Shown here: in pieces, positions 1-9,377 of the stretch
How positions within the stretch are numbered: the stretch's first letter is position 1
Layout: the number at the start of each line of letters is the position of its first letter
Origin: Bacteroidales bacterium UBA4345
Lineage (GTDB): Bacteria > Bacteroidota > Bacteroidia > Bacteroidales > Paludibacteraceae
Assembly: GCA_002396385.1 (NCBI GenBank)
Contig: DGTD01000125.1
Location: 1,542-18,097 of the forward strand
Direction: 5' to 3'
Length of the DNA stretch: 16,556 bases
The notes under the pieces: model-generated
The model's input: only the letters and a program-made list of their open reading frames with translations
Told to the model about the DNA's origin: nothing
The model's database searches: none
Made by a program: the position numbers and the translations under genes

Positions 1-400
1 AGTTGTTCAGGTCGCCCGCATGAAATATACGTTTGCCGTCGAGCTCCAGCATCCACGACACGCCACAATCGTTACTGCCAAAAGCAGAGACCCTCAAGTA
101 GTCGTCGTTCCACGAGTCACCTTTCACAAACCAGCAGTCAGCCTCGTCGGCATCAGCACGCAAGTTATCGAGAATATCACGAGCCAGCAGGTATGTAATA
201 TCGGGCCTCCTCCTTTTCCAACGGAAGACCTCGCGGTTGAAATGGTCTTCATGGTGGTGGCTGGCCAGCACATAGACGGGTTTGCCCGTTTGCAGGAGGT
301 CCTTAACCGTATCGGTAGGGTCAATCCAGTAATCGATAATCACGACACAATGGTCAGTTTCAATAGCGAAACCACTGTGGAACAGGTAAACGAGACGCAT
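1..400 (-). CDS. MBL-fold metallo-hydrolase (3' end outside window)
   Basis: Translating the minus strand from the ATG at 400 gives an open frame that runs off the window at position 1, so about 133 residues are visible. The start reads MRLVYLFHSGFAIET, and residues 47-54 read SHHHEDHF. This is the HxHxDH metal-binding signature of the metallo-beta-lactamase superfamily (H48, H50, D52, H53). An IFHAGDLNN segment follows near the window edge. Both HSGF near the start and the HAGDLNN segment are, from memory, typical of a small uncharacterised cytoplasmic MBL hydrolase subfamily; the substrate is unknown. The two-metal hydrolase fold is well supported, the reaction is not. The start lies 19 nt after the pepD stop on the same strand, so it is probably the second gene of the pepD operon. 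The plus-strand frame at 20-412 is its shadow. C-terminal metal ligands cannot be checked here. Confidence 0.85.
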   Translation of the reverse strand, partial: MRLVYLFHSGFAIETDHCVVIIDYWIDPTDTVKDLLQTGKPVYVLASHHHEDHFNREVFRWKRRRPDITYLLARDILDNLRADADEADCWFVKGDSWNDDYLRVSAFGSNDCGVSWMLELDGKRIFHAGDLNN

Positions 401-419
401 AAAAGACAGTAAGGGAGAC

Positions 420-1886
420 CTATTTCAGCGACTTCATACGCTTCATCACATCAAGAAGAAGCAGCCAGAACTTACCGACCGAAGCAATTTCGACCTTTTC
501 AGCCGGAGAATGGACTCCCCTGAGCGTAGGGCCACAAGAAATCATATCGAGATCGGGGTACTTCTCAAGGAACAAGCCACACTCCAGTCCGGCATGTATA
601 GCGCCAACAGAAGGTGTTTGCTTGAACAAGTCCTCGTAAGCCTGAGCGAGAACCTCCTTAATAGCCGAATTGACATTAGGTTTCCAGCCCGGGTATCCGT
701 CACCATGAGAGACGGCCGCACCCGCCAGCCGGAAGACCGCCGCCACTTTGTTTTTGACCTCCTCTTTACGGGAAGCCACCGAACTGCGCTGACTGGTAGT
801 CACCAGAACGGAATAATCGTTCTGCATCTTCACAGAAGCCAGATTGGTAGAAGTCTCCACCAAGCCGGGCAAGTCCTGGCTCATGCCCATAACACCATGC
901 GGGCAGGCCACCAGAGCCCTGACAAGGCATTTTGCGGTATCGGTATCAACCATAACGCGCGGAGCGTCTTCCACCACAGACTCGACCGTAAGTTTCAGTC
1001 CGGGTTCGTTCGGATACTCGTTTTGCAGGTCAGCCAACAACAGATTGGCCACAATGCGCACCTGCTCCTTCTTGGCAGCCGGCAGTCCAATAACAGCCGT
1101 CGCCTCACGCGCGATAGCGTTACGCAGGTTACCGCCGTTAAATTCTGCCAACAGTACAGCGTTTCCAGAATAGAGCATATTGATGAAACGAGCCAACAGT
1201 TGCACAGCGTTTCCCCGGTTTTTATCGATATCGCTACCCGAATGACCGCCCTGCAAGCCATTCACAGTAACCCTGAAGAACGAGAAACCATCGGGAACAG
1301 TCTGCGGTTGGTAGGAAAAAGTGGCAGTGGTGTCGACACCACCAGCACAACCGATACAGAACTCGCCATCTTCTTCCGAGTCGAGATTTACCAGATATTT
1401 AGATTGAAGGACACCAGCCGGCATCTCCTTAGCACCCGACAATCCTGTTTCCTCATCGAAAGTGAAAAGGCATTCCAACGGGCCGTGTTCAATGTTGTTA
1501 TCGGCAAGAACAGCCAACATAGCGGCAACGCCCATACCGTCGTCAGCGCCCAGCGTAGTGCCGCGCGCCTTCACCCACCCGTTGTCGATATAAGGAAGGA
1601 TAGGGTCTTTTGAAAAATCGTGTGCCACGTCAGCATTCTTTTCACAGACCATATCCATGTGTGCCTGGAACAACAATCCGGGCGCAGCCTCGTATCCCTT
1701 AGAAGGAGCCTTACGGATTAATACATTACCGTTGGCATCGATGGTTTCGAGGTGGTGTTCATTACCGAAAGCGACCAAATATTCGCGGATTTTCTCTTCA
1801 TGTTTAGACGGACGTGGCACCTTGCAGATTTCAGCGAAGTAATGCCACAAGCCCTTAGGTTCGAGTTGTTCTATTTCGTTTACCAT
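420..1886 (-). CDS. pepD: Aminoacyl-histidine dipeptidase (M20C, PepD)
   Basis: This is a 488-residue cytosolic zinc dipeptidase of peptidase family M20C, which splits Xaa-His dipeptides such as carnosine and other unspecific dipeptides. The family landmarks are all in place. QAHMDMV holds the first metal ligand H76 and D78. GADDG holds the bridging D115. FDEETG holds the catalytic E145 and ligand E146. NLDSEE holds D169, and VHSPAE holds the last ligand H459. GGHSGSD around H215 marks the inserted lid/dimerisation domain between the two halves of the catalytic domain. Length matches E. coli and Vibrio PepD (about 485-490). The ATG at 1884-1886 sits about 20 nt after a good promoter, with no better upstream start. 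An MBL-fold hydrolase gene follows after 19 nt. The protein appears complete and functional. Confidence 0.95.
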   Translation of the reverse strand: MVNEIEQLEPKGLWHYFAEICKVPRPSKHEEKIREYLVAFGNEHHLETIDANGNVLIRKAPSKGYEAAPGLLFQAHMDMVCEKNADVAHDFSKDPILPYIDNGWVKARGTTLGADDGMGVAAMLAVLADNNIEHGPLECLFTFDEETGLSGAKEMPAGVLQSKYLVNLDSEEDGEFCIGCAGGVDTTATFSYQPQTVPDGFSFFRVTVNGLQGGHSGSDIDKNRGNAVQLLARFINMLYSGNAVLLAEFNGGNLRNAIAREATAVIGLPAAKKEQVRIVANLLLADLQNEYPNEPGLKLTVESVVEDAPRVMVDTDTAKCLVRALVACPHGVMGMSQDLPGLVETSTNLASVKMQNDYSVLVTTSQRSSVASRKEEVKNKVAAVFRLAGAAVSHGDGYPGWKPNVNSAIKEVLAQAYEDLFKQTPSVGAIHAGLECGLFLEKYPDLDMISCGPTLRGVHSPAEKVEIASVGKFWLLLLDVMKRMKSLK

Positions 1887-1906
1887 AGTTTGCTAATGAG
1901 TTTATA

Positions 1907-1937
1907 CAAAAATAAGACAATAGCAAGAAAAAACAAA
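1907..1937 (-). promoter_or_regulatory. Bacteroides-type promoter of pepD
   Basis: On the minus strand the -33 element TTTG (1934-1937) is followed by exactly 19 nt and then the -7 element TATTTTTG (1907-1914), which fits the Bacteroidota consensus TTTG-N19-21-TAnnTTTG. Transcription would start near 1900, giving a leader of about 15 nt before the pepD ATG. The -33 element lies inside the U tract of the terminator of the preceding gene, so one gene's end and the next gene's start overlap. Confidence 0.7.
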
Positions 1938-1959
1938 GGCCCGGGAACAGACCCAGGCC
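1927..1959 (-). terminator. Intrinsic terminator after the giant T9SS cargo gene
   Basis: On the minus strand an 8-bp GC-rich stem (GGCCTGGG at 1952-1959 paired with CCCGGGCC at 1938-1945, one G-U pair) encloses a 6-nt loop. A T-rich tract (TTTGTTTTTTC) follows at once. It sits about 30 nt after the stop of the 1989-9377 gene and separates it from pepD. Confidence 0.8.
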
Positions 1960-1988
1960 AAAGTTTATGCAAGCACTGCCCACAAAGG

Positions 1989-4900
1989 CTATTGACGCAT
2001 CAGGGTGAAGTGTCCGGTAAATGTCTTATTCAGCTCTTTCACCTCAATTTCGTACCAGTAGTCGGTCGACCTCATGTCAGAACCGTTGTAGGTTCCATCC
2101 CAACCCACATCTTCACCCTTATAGGTAGCCAGTTCCTTGCCGTAGCGGTCGAAAATGCGCACAACGGCGTTCGGATAGGCCTCACGGATGATGTCGGTTG
2201 TAAAGAAATCGTTGATACCGTCGTCGTTCGGAGAAAGGATTTTAGGAATAACGATTTGCGGAGCGTTCACCATAAACGGAGCAGAAGCCGCACAGCCAGC
2301 ATCATCGGCCACAAAAGCCATATGGCTTCCATAGGCAATTTTCGAGAACGTAGAGTTACCACTAGCCACCGCAGTATTGTCGTCGTACCAATAAGTATAA
2401 GGCTCGGTACCACCGGAAACGACGACGTCGCGCTGGTTATAGGAGAGGGAATCGATACTAACGATTTTAGGCAGCGGCGAAACCGTGAGGCTAAACTCTG
2501 CAGAAGCCGTACATTGGCCACGGTTCACCTCGAGACTGTAAGTCGCACTCCTTTCCGGTTTCACATAAATAACATCACGTTTCACGCTGTCGGCAACAGA
2601 GTCGTCGGCAGACGTCCACAAGTATTGAGAAGCTTGGAAGGAAGAAGCGTCAAGAGTAGCCACCGCCCCCTCACAAATCACCTCAGGCGCAACTATTTCA
2701 CCAGTTAGAGGCTTCCAAACAGACACATTAACCTTATAAACTTTCTCAGGACAGATGCTGAAAGAGGCATGCACATAATAGGATTTAACAATCAAGTCTT
2801 CCGTCCTCGCCTTATCGTATACGGGAGCGACGGTAATAGCCGGTCCGTCAAGTCCGGAAACGATGGTTGAATCGTCTTCCCATGTAAGGAAGACATTATC
2901 GGGATACACTTTATACAATTTGACTTCAAGAGTAGACTGTCCATCGCCACAAACAGCCAAATTATCATTAGGCACATCGATAGAAGGAGGGTCCAACACC
3001 TTGATGGACTTTTCAACGGTCAGCGACTGGTAGTCGGTACCATCGGCAGGTCTTCGATAAGAGAACTGCACGGTATAAGTAGCATCGGCGAGCGGAGTAA
3101 CCTGCAAATGTAGGCGTCCGTCATCTCCGATATTCCAACCTGAGGTATAAGAACGAGCGCCATCGGCCGTTTTTTCGGTAACCACAAGTGCGACCTGGTC
3201 AGGATAGACAAACCGCCCCGTACCAATGGTATCGATCACCAAGTCCGCCTCGCTTCCGCGGCAAACCATCTCATCGAGATGTGCCCTCAGTTGCAGGCGG
3301 GCATCAACCTTGACCGTTATTTCAGCCTCAGCGTCACAGTAATCGTCATCGGAAAGGAGTACGTTGAAATGGTGGTCGGCCGTCACCTTCAGACTTAGCG
3401 GATTACCGGAAGCGAAGTGCACACCGTTCTCCGTCCATTCTATATTCGCAGGGTCGTTAGCAACAGGGACAGTAATATTAAGCGGAACAGACAACAAACT
3501 GTCGCGCCTTGCGATATAACTGTCGGCATACGTCAGTTTAATGACAGGGCGAACCTTCAGCGCATTGCCATCGGCAATAGTACCGCGCGCAAAACAACCA
3601 CGGTTAAAAACCATGCAAGAATAGACACCATTGTCGTCGGTAGTAGCCGAAGCTATTTTAAGCGAAATACCACTCTCGTTGTCAATAGGAAGGTCATTGT
3701 GGAACCATTTGACTTTGTAAGTGTTTTCTGGACAATTCACAGACAAATCGGCCTCAAAATTGTCGCCTTCACAGATATTATAGGGAGTATTAGTCGCCAC
3801 CACAGAAAGAGGCACACTAATCAGCGTCACATCGAACGAAGTCGGGCACTGGTTGGTGTAAGAAAGCGTATAGACATTAGTGCCAGAGGTAGGAGCCACC
3901 TTCAAAGAAGCGCCCTGCCCCACAACCTTACCGTTGTGCGTCCACACGAAGTCGTCGGCAGTCGACACCACATCGGCATCCAAGGTCACCTCTGTACCAC
4001 AAGTATAGAAAACATGTCCATTTGCAGAAACCGAAGTCTGGGTCGACTCTCTATTATTATACTCCAAGAACGAGATGGAACCAACCACCGGACCATCGCC
4101 AATAGAGATGGTTATGCTCTCGGCAGTCGCCTTACAAGCACCAGCCTCAGCAGTCAGCGTATAAGTGTACGTACGCAAGGCAGGGCCAGCCAGAGACACC
4201 GTCGAGAAAGCGGGAGTAGCAACCGTTTTGTTTTCGCCCGCCTCGTTACTTACCCAAGTATAAGACACATTGGAAGGAGAGATAGCCGAAGAAGAAGCCG
4301 CAAGCTCGACCGAAGTGCCCGGACATGTGGTAGACGGTCCATCGATAGCCAAATCGCGAATATAGTCGACCCTCACCTCAATAGGCTCCTCTTTCGAGAG
4401 GCATTGGTTACCACGCACGAAGAAATAGGCCTGGGTGTAATAGGTGCCACTGACAGCCACAGCCTCGGGTTGTGCCACATCGTTGTCAGACGACTGGCTG
4501 TAGGCCTTCGCCCAAACCTTAGCCGCCTTAACCGACCACAAGTCAGCCGAAGTCAAGTCTACAGTAGCAGGTTCACATACAGGGTCGGGGTTCGCCGTAA
4601 CCAGGCGTGGTCGCGCATAGACCGAGTCGACCAGCACAGCAGCACGGCTGACCACCTCTTTACCGTCCTTTACACGTTTCTGGGCCACGTAATAAGTATA
4701 AACCTGGAAAGTCTCACCATTAGAGACCGCCGTAGAAGGGACAGGAGCATCAGGCAGTTCGAGAGCAGCCTTTCCGGCATCGGAAGACACCGTATTCGGA
4801 TTATCGCTGTACCAAACCAGCGTATAGTCGTCAACAGCGTCGCCATTGCCCGCCACATTGATTTTAGCCGTAAGCGGAACAGCCGTCTCACCCTCACAAT

Positions 4901-7900
4901 AAGCGACAGACTCGGTCGACGGTATAGGCGAAGACGAAATGGTAACCGTAACAGGCACCAAATCGCTTTCGCAACCATTCTCGTCCGTCTGACTCACATA
5001 ATAGGTAAACTCGGCGTCACCATCGAGCGAAGCATCGTAAGCCGGAACAGGCACCGCATTCAAACGGTTCTTAGCGGCATCGAACCAGTTGAGCGAACAG
5101 CCATTGTCAGCAACAGCAGCCTGCACGTTCTGTTCCAACAGATTTTTATAAGCACCGCCATTGGCTTCCGCATCGGTCTTCACATAGTTGACCGAGTGGG
5201 TACCACCAGGCACCCCAACCACTTTCACATTCACGACAACACCGACAGGTTCACCCACACACACGTCGCCACTACTTGGTACGGTGTATTGTTGGGAAAC
5301 CGTATAGCGGTAGGTTGTAGAGGAAGTCACATCGGTGTTAGGCATGTCGAGAGTAGAATAAGCCTTGCCATCCTCGTCGGTCCAAGAAACTTCATCGAAA
5401 AGATAGTTAACACCATCAGCCTTTTGATATTGAGCGATGAACATTTGCACAAAAGGTATAGGCGTTTCCGACTTACAATAGGTCGTTTCAGGGACAACAA
5501 GTTCAGGTTTCAAAACGCCAATAACGACCACACTGCCAGAAACAATACGGCTGACTTCGTTCGAAACCTTATTCACCTGAGCCACATAGTAACGGTAAGT
5601 ATTGGCCTCCGACTCAGAGAAGAGCGTAGCAACCTCGGAAGCACCTCCTCCCTCAGGAGAACTGTACCACACCAGTTTGTACTCGTCGGACGTAGCAGCG
5701 ACCAAATCGGCGGCATTCACCACCCTGCCGGCACAAACCACGGTATCGCGGCAGACAGGAGTCGGCGTACCGTTTATATTCACCGTAACAGGCACCTTTT
5801 CACTTTCACAACCATACTCATCGACCTGGCTAACCAGATAAGTATAAGTCATATCCTTGTCTTGTTTAGGGTCGAACGGAGGGACGGGGGCAGCAGACAG
5901 CTTGTTGCCGGCAGCATCGTACCAAACCAGCGAATAACCGGCACCAGCCGTTTCGGCCACCTTACCGTCGGAGGCAGAGACCACATCGGCAAAGCCACCA
6001 GCCGCGAGCCCCTCGGAAACAGAATAGTTGACCGTAAACGCAGGTTGGGTAGCAGAAGTAGGCGGCAGCGTTTCACGGACATCGACCTTCATGGTCACAG
6101 GCTCGCTGTAACAAACCGCATCGCCGTTGAGCGTGGTAGGATGCGAGAACGTGCCGTATACCGTATACTCGTACATACCCGCCTTATCGGTAGACGGGAC
6201 AGGCGTTTCAACCACCTCACCGTCTAAACGCCATTCAATACCGTTAGCGAAGTAGTACATATAAGGTTTTTCGGTAACCGTAGCAGTCAGTTCGGCCGCC
6301 TTATCGTTCAAGCAATAGACCACCTCAGGGTTATCGGCCACCGGTTTAGGCACAGTAGCCACATAGACAACCATGTGAGCCTTATCGCTCTCGGCGTTGT
6401 CACTAGCCTGTGAAACCCAATATTCGAGCGACATGCCACCCACAGTGGCCGTGTAAGAGTTCATGTGCTCCGTCCCCTTACCGTCGGGGGCGTTGTACCA
6501 AAGCAGTTTGAAACCAGGGTCAGACTTCGTGATATATTTGGTAAAATCGATTTTTGTACCTAGACAAACCGTATCGTTGCGCACCTCGGGCATAGGCGCC
6601 TCGTTGACCACCACAATCAGACGGACGGTATCGCTCGGACACCCCTCGTCGCTGACAGCCCGAATCCAGTAAGGGAAAGTACCAGCCACATCAAGCGGTT
6701 GAGAAGGCACCGTGGTAGACCAGTCGTCGGCACACTTGCCGTTAAGGGCAGGAGACCACTCGATGCCATCGGTGCCTGCAACCATCTCTTCGAGCGAGAC
6801 AGAGACACCGGCCTTCACCTGTTGCGACATCAGCGTCTTTACAGGGACAGGCGCATCTGGGACCTTGTTGATAACGATATCGGGACTGAAAGTCACATCG
6901 CAATAACCAGGAGCCGAAACCGTAACCGTCGCCACAGCGTCAGGATAAGAAGCGTCGAGTTCCAAAACAGGCCCCGTCTCCGTCATGTCCAAACCATCGT
7001 AAGACCACAGATAAGAGGCACCGGTTGCCTTGCAGTCTACCATAACAGAAGTAGAACCGCAATTTCTCTCGGTAGACAAAGTAGCCTCAACAATAGGGTT
7101 CTCAGTCACAGTGAACTTACGGCGCCCCACGCAGTTTTCGCTGTTGTAGCCAACGAAATAGAGCGTAGCACCATTCTCAGCCACCTCGTACGTGTAAGTT
7201 TTATCTTTTTCATCGGAAGAGACAGGGACCAGAACGTTACCGTCGGCATCTTCCCAGCTCCAGCGCACAATAGTGCCGTCGTTCGAGCCATTCAGCACCA
7301 CTTCCTCGGTCCTACAGCCACTCAGTTCCATATCCTTCCCCATGTCGATAGCACCGGCACGGACAATTTTAAAAGGTTTGGAAATAGAGTAATTGCGGCA
7401 CTTGTCTTCGTAATCGGCATCGCTAGGGTCAGCAATAAATTTCTGGAGGGCATCGGCATTGGCCACCACCACACGGAAGTAGTTGGTGTCGGCCGGATAA
7501 TCGGCAGTATTGAACGAATAGGTTTCCTTGTCCGAGATGCCGCCCATGTTGTTCCAGACCTTGCCATCGGTACTCTGCTGGAAGAGGTATTTCTGCTGGC
7601 CCTTGAAGAAAGACGTCAGCAGTTCGGAAACCTGCGAGCCCATGGTAAAGTCGGTATTCGCACAAATCACCGTATCGCTGGCAAACGACTCCAAGTTCGA
7701 ATAGATGTCGATACTAGGCGGCGAGCAGACCATAAAACGGATATCGTCGATAATCAGGTCATTACCCTTATCCCAATAAGAATAGTCACCCGTACCGGTA
7801 GATACGATTTCGAGGATGATAGACGAAGAGGAAACCTGCAGTTCGTCGATGTGGACACGAATCCAACCTGCACCGGCAGTCGCCGTCTTCTTATCGGAAG

Positions 7901-9377
7901 CCAACACCTTACCCGTAGCGGCATCCTTAATGTTGATGGTCACCTCGGGGTCGGTACCACCCGACATATTGGCAATATAGGTTTCGAAATAAATATTCTT
8001 ATCGGTACACAAGCCATCGATTTGCCGTGTGAAGATAAGGTCGCTATAATTGAGTGTTATATTCATAAAGAGGGCACCACCACCCGACTTACCAGTCACG
8101 AGACTCGAATGATCGGAAGAGACGCCCGACATCCAGGTAGCGCGGGAGTTTCCGGAGATATCTTGATAGTAACCCGTCGGAGAAGGGACCACCACACCAT
8201 AATAGCCGTCGTTAATCTGTCCGCTAGGGTCAAACACCATACCCGTTTTCGAGAGGTCGAAAGTAACGTCGGCTCGCTCAGGCGCATAGGTATCGGGCTG
8301 TTTGGCCGTATTGCCAAAGGCATCGGTATAGGAACGGATGTCGTCGAAATAGCCAAAGTCATCGTAGAAGACATCCATACGCGACATAGGGTTTCCCTCG
8401 CCATCGACACAGCAGGTAATGGTTTTAATGTGTATGGTGTCGGAATTGACCCCATTTACAAGACAGTAGTAGTAATAAGAGGCATCGGCCTTCTTCAGTT
8501 CCTCGTACAGACTCTTTTTAGAGCCAACCTCCTTGAAAGAAGAGCCATCGGTAGAAGAGAACCATTTATAGGAAGCGGCATTGTACTCCTTGTCGAGCGA
8601 AATGAGCGCCTGCTCGCCGGCACAGATCTCAATACCCATGCTAGAAGTGACATGTGGCTTATAACAACCCTTGACACGCAAGTTGCTGATACCGACAGTC
8701 ATACCCTTCACATAATTATATCCGGCAATAATATCTAACTTTATATAGTCTAACCCGTCAGCAAGCGTCCCCGACAATTTAACATGAGTGGAAGTTCCCG
8801 GGTCAACCCTGAAAGCATCAGACACCTTACAGGAAGAAGCGCCGTACTGGTCGAGGTCGATGCCAACGGTCACCTCGTAAGGGTCCCAAGAAGCAGCGGT
8901 TTTACCAATACCGTATTTAGTGCCATTCAGTCCATAGAGGTCAAACTCGACAGTGAAATCAGACCCCTTGTCGATGCCCCCAATCTTGTAACTAATCAGT
9001 TTGGTGAGTTTATAGTCGGCCTCGTCTTCTTTTCCGATATGGGCAACCAGCATATTCTGATCCATGTCGACATAGGTGCTGTCGAGCAAATGCGGATTAG
9101 TAGTAACGGCATAGACACTTCTGGTAGAGTCGAGGAAAGCCTGCGCCGAGTCGGCATAAACCAACCCGGAAGAGAATTTGCTACCTTCAGGTCCAACCGT
9201 CTCAACCAAGTTGAGGTCGCCCGCCCAAAGCGTATCGCTATGCGACATGTCGTAGAAATCGGACCCGCCGACCAAGACCGGGCACTGCGCAGCAGCCGGT
9301 GTGATGGTCTTCAAAGCCCAAAAAGAGATCAAGACAACAAGTCTGGAAAAAGACTTAAAAGAATTCCAGTATTCCAT
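1989..9377 (-). CDS. Giant secreted multi-Ig protein with T9SS type B sorting domain
   Basis: The protein has 2462 residues. It opens with a signal peptide (K8 and R12, hydrophobic 13-22, predicted cut AAA|Q at 30/31; Q at +1 is common in this phylum). Residues of about 31-240 and 324-552 look like two beta-sandwich/jelly-roll modules (for example IIDDIRFMVCSPP near the end of the second); an Ig-like module lies between them. From about 555 to 2370 runs a chain of Ig/PKD-like modules with recurring LVWY, YYVSQ and CEG motifs, including a roughly 278-residue super-repeat. The end (about 2373-2462) has ILSPNDDGINDFF, VRIFDRYGKEL and a Trp-Asp-Gly-Thr turn. This is the CHU_C/gliding-motility-associated C-terminal domain that directs export by the type IX system and surface attachment. 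A role as a surface adhesin or matrix protein is inference. No PorP/SprF-like partner gene, often found beside such cargo, is next to it in this window. An intrinsic terminator follows. Confidence 0.9.
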   Translation of the reverse strand: MEYWNSFKSFSRLVVLISFWALKTITPAAAQCPVLVGGSDFYDMSHSDTLWAGDLNLVETVGPEGSKFSSGLVYADSAQAFLDSTRSVYAVTTNPHLLDSTYVDMDQNMLVAHIGKEDEADYKLTKLISYKIGGIDKGSDFTVEFDLYGLNGTKYGIGKTAASWDPYEVTVGIDLDQYGASSCKVSDAFRVDPGTSTHVKLSGTLADGLDYIKLDIIAGYNYVKGMTVGISNLRVKGCYKPHVTSSMGIEICAGEQALISLDKEYNAASYKWFSSTDGSSFKEVGSKKSLYEELKKADASYYYYCLVNGVNSDTIHIKTITCCVDGEGNPMSRMDVFYDDFGYFDDIRSYTDAFGNTAKQPDTYAPERADVTFDLSKTGMVFDPSGQINDGYYGVVVPSPTGYYQDISGNSRATWMSGVSSDHSSLVTGKSGGGALFMNITLNYSDLIFTRQIDGLCTDKNIYFETYIANMSGGTDPEVTINIKDAATGKVLASDKKTATAGAGWIRVHIDELQVSSSSIILEIVSTGTGDYSYWDKGNDLIIDDIRFMVCSPPSIDIYSNLESFASDTVICANTDFTMGSQVSELLTSFFKGQQKYLFQQSTDGKVWNNMGGISDKETYSFNTADYPADTNYFRVVVANADALQKFIADPSDADYEDKCRNYSISKPFKIVRAGAIDMGKDMELSGCRTEEVVLNGSNDGTIVRWSWEDADGNVLVPVSSDEKDKTYTYEVAENGATLYFVGYNSENCVGRRKFTVTENPIVEATLSTERNCGSTSVMVDCKATGASYLWSYDGLDMTETGPVLELDASYPDAVATVTVSAPGYCDVTFSPDIVINKVPDAPVPVKTLMSQQVKAGVSVSLEEMVAGTDGIEWSPALNGKCADDWSTTVPSQPLDVAGTFPYWIRAVSDEGCPSDTVRLIVVVNEAPMPEVRNDTVCLGTKIDFTKYITKSDPGFKLLWYNAPDGKGTEHMNSYTATVGGMSLEYWVSQASDNAESDKAHMVVYVATVPKPVADNPEVVYCLNDKAAELTATVTEKPYMYYFANGIEWRLDGEVVETPVPSTDKAGMYEYTVYGTFSHPTTLNGDAVCYSEPVTMKVDVRETLPPTSATQPAFTVNYSVSEGLAAGGFADVVSASDGKVAETAGAGYSLVWYDAAGNKLSAAPVPPFDPKQDKDMTYTYLVSQVDEYGCESEKVPVTVNINGTPTPVCRDTVVCAGRVVNAADLVAATSDEYKLVWYSSPEGGGASEVATLFSESEANTYRYYVAQVNKVSNEVSRIVSGSVVVIGVLKPELVVPETTYCKSETPIPFVQMFIAQYQKADGVNYLFDEVSWTDEDGKAYSTLDMPNTDVTSSTTYRYTVSQQYTVPSSGDVCVGEPVGVVVNVKVVGVPGGTHSVNYVKTDAEANGGAYKNLLEQNVQAAVADNGCSLNWFDAAKNRLNAVPVPAYDASLDGDAEFTYYVSQTDENGCESDLVPVTVTISSSPIPSTESVAYCEGETAVPLTAKINVAGNGDAVDDYTLVWYSDNPNTVSSDAGKAALELPDAPVPSTAVSNGETFQVYTYYVAQKRVKDGKEVVSRAAVLVDSVYARPRLVTANPDPVCEPATVDLTSADLWSVKAAKVWAKAYSQSSDNDVAQPEAVAVSGTYYTQAYFFVRGNQCLSKEEPIEVRVDYIRDLAIDGPSTTCPGTSVELAASSSAISPSNVSYTWVSNEAGENKTVATPAFSTVSLAGPALRTYTYTLTAEAGACKATAESITISIGDGPVVGSISFLEYNNRESTQTSVSANGHVFYTCGTEVTLDADVVSTADDFVWTHNGKVVGQGASLKVAPTSGTNVYTLSYTNQCPTSFDVTLISVPLSVVATNTPYNICEGDNFEADLSVNCPENTYKVKWFHNDLPIDNESGISLKIASATTDDNGVYSCMVFNRGCFARGTIADGNALKVRPVIKLTYADSYIARRDSLLSVPLNITVPVANDPANIEWTENGVHFASGNPLSLKVTADHHFNVLLSDDDYCDAEAEITVKVDARLQLRAHLDEMVCRGSEADLVIDTIGTGRFVYPDQVALVVTEKTADGARSYTSGWNIGDDGRLHLQVTPLADATYTVQFSYRRPADGTDYQSLTVEKSIKVLDPPSIDVPNDNLAVCGDGQSTLEVKLYKVYPDNVFLTWEDDSTIVSGLDGPAITVAPVYDKARTEDLIVKSYYVHASFSICPEKVYKVNVSVWKPLTGEIVAPEVICEGAVATLDASSFQASQYLWTSADDSVADSVKRDVIYVKPERSATYSLEVNRGQCTASAEFSLTVSPLPKIVSIDSLSYNQRDVVVSGGTEPYTYWYDDNTAVASGNSTFSKIAYGSHMAFVADDAGCAASAPFMVNAPQIVIPKILSPNDDGINDFFTTDIIREAYPNAVVRIFDRYGKELATYKGEDVGWDGTYNGSDMRSTDYWYEIEVKELNKTFTGHFTLMRQ
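4929..6596 (-). repeat. Two-copy super-repeat of three Ig-like modules inside the giant cargo
   Basis: Within the giant protein, residues of about 928-1204 and 1205-1483 repeat the same order of three modules. The first begins TVCLG or TVVCAG and contains LLWY/LVWY and YWVSQ/YYVAQ. The second begins VYCLND or TYCKSE and contains IEW/VSW and a CVGEP/CYSEP motif. The third begins VNYSV or VNYVK and ends with YLVSQVDEYGCES or YYVSQTDENGCES. The leading cysteines are at C938, C1215 and C1494, so the periods are 277 and 279 residues; a third copy of the first module starts after C1494. Copies are clearly related but diverged. Confidence 0.75.

Noticed and set aside
20..412. Plus-strand frame of 130 codons at the window start
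   Set aside because: The minus strand encodes an MBL-fold protein with the HxHxDH motif and sits in an operon position after pepD; the plus frame is its shadow.
510..1613. Open plus-strand frame of 367 codons
   Set aside because: Antisense to pepD, which has all M20C catalytic residues on the minus strand.
3417..6227. Open plus-strand frame of 936 codons inside the giant gene
   Set aside because: It is codon-aligned antisense to the giant gene and exists only because that gene avoids TTA, CTA and TCA. The protein is rich in Arg, His and Ile with no domain, while the minus strand has a signal peptide, Ig modules and a CHU_C end.
6699..8738. Open plus-strand frame of 679 codons
   Set aside because: Same codon-aligned antisense effect over the front part of the giant gene; no protein features.
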